This document shows positions 62,982-64,000 of a stretch of 64,000 nt of DNA, piece after piece. Each line of letters begins with the position of its first letter. The stretch's first letter is position 1. Origin of the DNA: Parapristionchus giblindavisi (Eukaryota > Nematoda > Chromadorea > Rhabditida > Diplogasteridae); contig CALSFV010000041.1 of NCBI GenBank assembly GCA_943737045.1, forward strand, positions 620,001 through 684,000, given 5' to 3'. The translations under genes and the position numbers were made by a program. Under the pieces are notes generated by a model. It was given only the letters and a program-made list of their open reading frames with translations. It had not been told where the DNA came from and did no database searches.

Positions 62982-63821
62982 CTAGTTTGATGAGGAAGGA
63001 GACGAGATAGATAGAGAGGGAGGAAGAGTGAGCCTCTTACGAGTTTTGATTTCCTCTTTGTGCCATATTTCGCCCTTGTATACGACGAATGGCGAGGAGG
63101 GATCACTTCTTCTGAACTCCCTAACCACTTGCCTAAGCTCAGCCTGTTTGGCCCTTTCTTCAGCACTCAGACTAGGACGAATGAAGACCTTATGAAATCG
63201 GTCGAGTGTTCTTAGAACACTTCCATTCCTTAGTGCTGTGAGCAAGAAAGATCGGGCCGGGAAGAGCACCTTGATTAGTCTGGGTCGACCATCTGTAGAT
63301 GGTCTCCCCATTCTGTACACAGCTGTGGGTGTGGCTTCAACGGAGAGCGCATCTAGAAGGGAACATATTTCCCGACCATCACTCTCAACCTTCTCTGATG
63401 GCGAGAGGTTAGTGTCAGCCTCAGCCAAGCCATATACTACCAAAGAACGTTGACGTAGATGCTCTTCCAAAGACTGAGAGGATACAACATTGGGCTGAGA
63501 AACAGACGATGAATGAATAGGCACAGATGGTTGAGTAATTGAAGGAATAGATGAAACAGATGGAGGAGGAATATGTGATTCATACAATTCACGAGAGGCT
63601 TGAAGTTCCTCAACAAAGGAGGCTAGAATTGATATAAGACTGGTTACAGAAGACCATAGAGGAGGAGGGACAGAAGGAGGACAGTCCATCACAGAAAACT
63701 CGATAGCTTTCACTACCGCATCTTTGATAGATGGACGTCCCTTCTTATTGGGAGGAGATGATGAGGGGGAGGTCGTAGTAGGGGAATCAGGAACACGACG
63801 ACGACCATTGCGGTTGGCCAT
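62982..63821 (-). CDS. LINE ORF1 protein, 279 aa
   Basis: Probable nucleic-acid-binding ORF1 of the non-LTR element. A basic start (MANRNGRRRVPDSP) and a Ser/Pro-rich linker precede a folded region (about residues 130-265). That region has RSLVVYGLAE, VYRMGRPS, RPRLIKVLF and PFVVYKGEIWHK, a pattern like the RRM and C-terminal domains of L1/CR1-type ORF1 proteins. No CCHC zinc knuckle is seen. It is 26 bp upstream of ORF2 in the same orientation and intact. Confidence 0.8.
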   Translation of the reverse strand: MANRNGRRRVPDSPTTTSPSSSPPNKKGRPSIKDAVVKAIEFSVMDCPPSVPPPLWSSVTSLISILASFVEELQASRELYESHIPPPSVSSIPSITQPSVPIHSSSVSQPNVVSSQSLEEHLRQRSLVVYGLAEADTNLSPSEKVESDGREICSLLDALSVEATPTAVYRMGRPSTDGRPRLIKVLFPARSFLLTALRNGSVLRTLDRFHKVFIRPSLSAEERAKQAELRQVVREFRRSDPSSPFVVYKGEIWHKEEIKTRKRLTLPPSLSISSPSSSN

Positions 63822-64000
63822 TCTAACAGATCAAGAAAACAAACAAATATCGATTGACGGGAGAGAGAGACAAGAGGTCACCTCTCCCCGTGAGAGTAGA
63901 GAGAAGAGTGTGAGTAGAGAGAAGAGTGAGTAGAGAGTTTTGATGAAATTAGTTTATTCTCATCAGTGATGAAATATTTACTCGTAATATACATAAAACA

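Larger units (their letters stand above)
59725..63930 (-). mobile_element. Two-ORF non-LTR retrotransposon (CR1/Jockey group), apparently intact
   Basis: On the minus strand: 5' region, ORF1 (63821-62982), a 26-bp gap, ORF2 (62955-60004), a roughly 240-bp 3' UTR and an (AAAT)n tail (59725-59759 on the plus strand as TTTA repeats). Both ORFs are uninterrupted. The tail abuts the region behind the Penelope-like element. The exact 5' end is uncertain; 63880-63935 contains short direct repeats (GTGAGTAGAGAGAAGA) typical of repeated 5' UTR segments. Confidence 0.85.

Noticed and set aside
62805..62990. Arg/Glu repeat ORF on the plus strand
   Set aside because: Antisense reading of the Ser-Pro hexamer array in LINE ORF2.

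Overview
The window is nuclear DNA of a nematode. The protein-coding genes are cut into many short exons (about 50-190 bp) with pyrimidine-rich 3' splice sites ending in CAG, TAG or AAG. Their families (serpentine chemoreceptors, ShKT-domain secreted proteins, short ionotropic-receptor-like proteins) are typical of free-living nematodes. A Pristionchus-like diplogastrid is a guess from gene structure, not proof. All gene models were spliced by eye; for each, exon lengths, phases and family motifs were checked and the total is a multiple of three.

Layout. 0-14 kb is mostly transposon-derived: a mariner split by a 4.1-kb inverted-repeat element that carries an intron-containing, broken copy of a PP2A catalytic subunit; a lone last exon of TATA-binding protein; a second mariner; and a large palindromic hAT-type element. 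14-26 kb is a chemosensory-type cluster: two paralogous ionotropic-receptor-like genes in opposite orientation, with a serpentine receptor between them. 27-29 kb holds a Tc1-like element and a SINE. 30-31.8 kb is a complete serpentine receptor gene. 32-38 kb holds palindromic repeats and a 107-bp tandem array in a Helentron-like setting. 38.5-43.3 kb holds a two-ShKT secreted protein gene, a mariner relic and a small secreted protein gene. 44-46 kb is repeats. 47-49 kb is another serpentine receptor. 50-51 kb is a small acidic protein gene with one motif repeated in three exons. 51.8-56.6 kb is a complete 15-exon sugar-transporter gene with a foldback element in one intron and a GC-AG intron. 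57.8-59.7 kb is a Penelope-like reverse transcriptase followed by a hammerhead-like motif. 59.7-64 kb is a two-ORF, apparently intact non-LTR retrotransposon.

How it fits together. Host genes are membrane receptors, secreted proteins and a sugar transporter, with no operon evident. Most of the rest is mobile DNA, much of it palindromic. The best candidates for something new are the PP2A-carrying element inside a mariner, the ribozyme-like motif behind the Penelope-like ORF, and the tandem array with a terminal hairpin.
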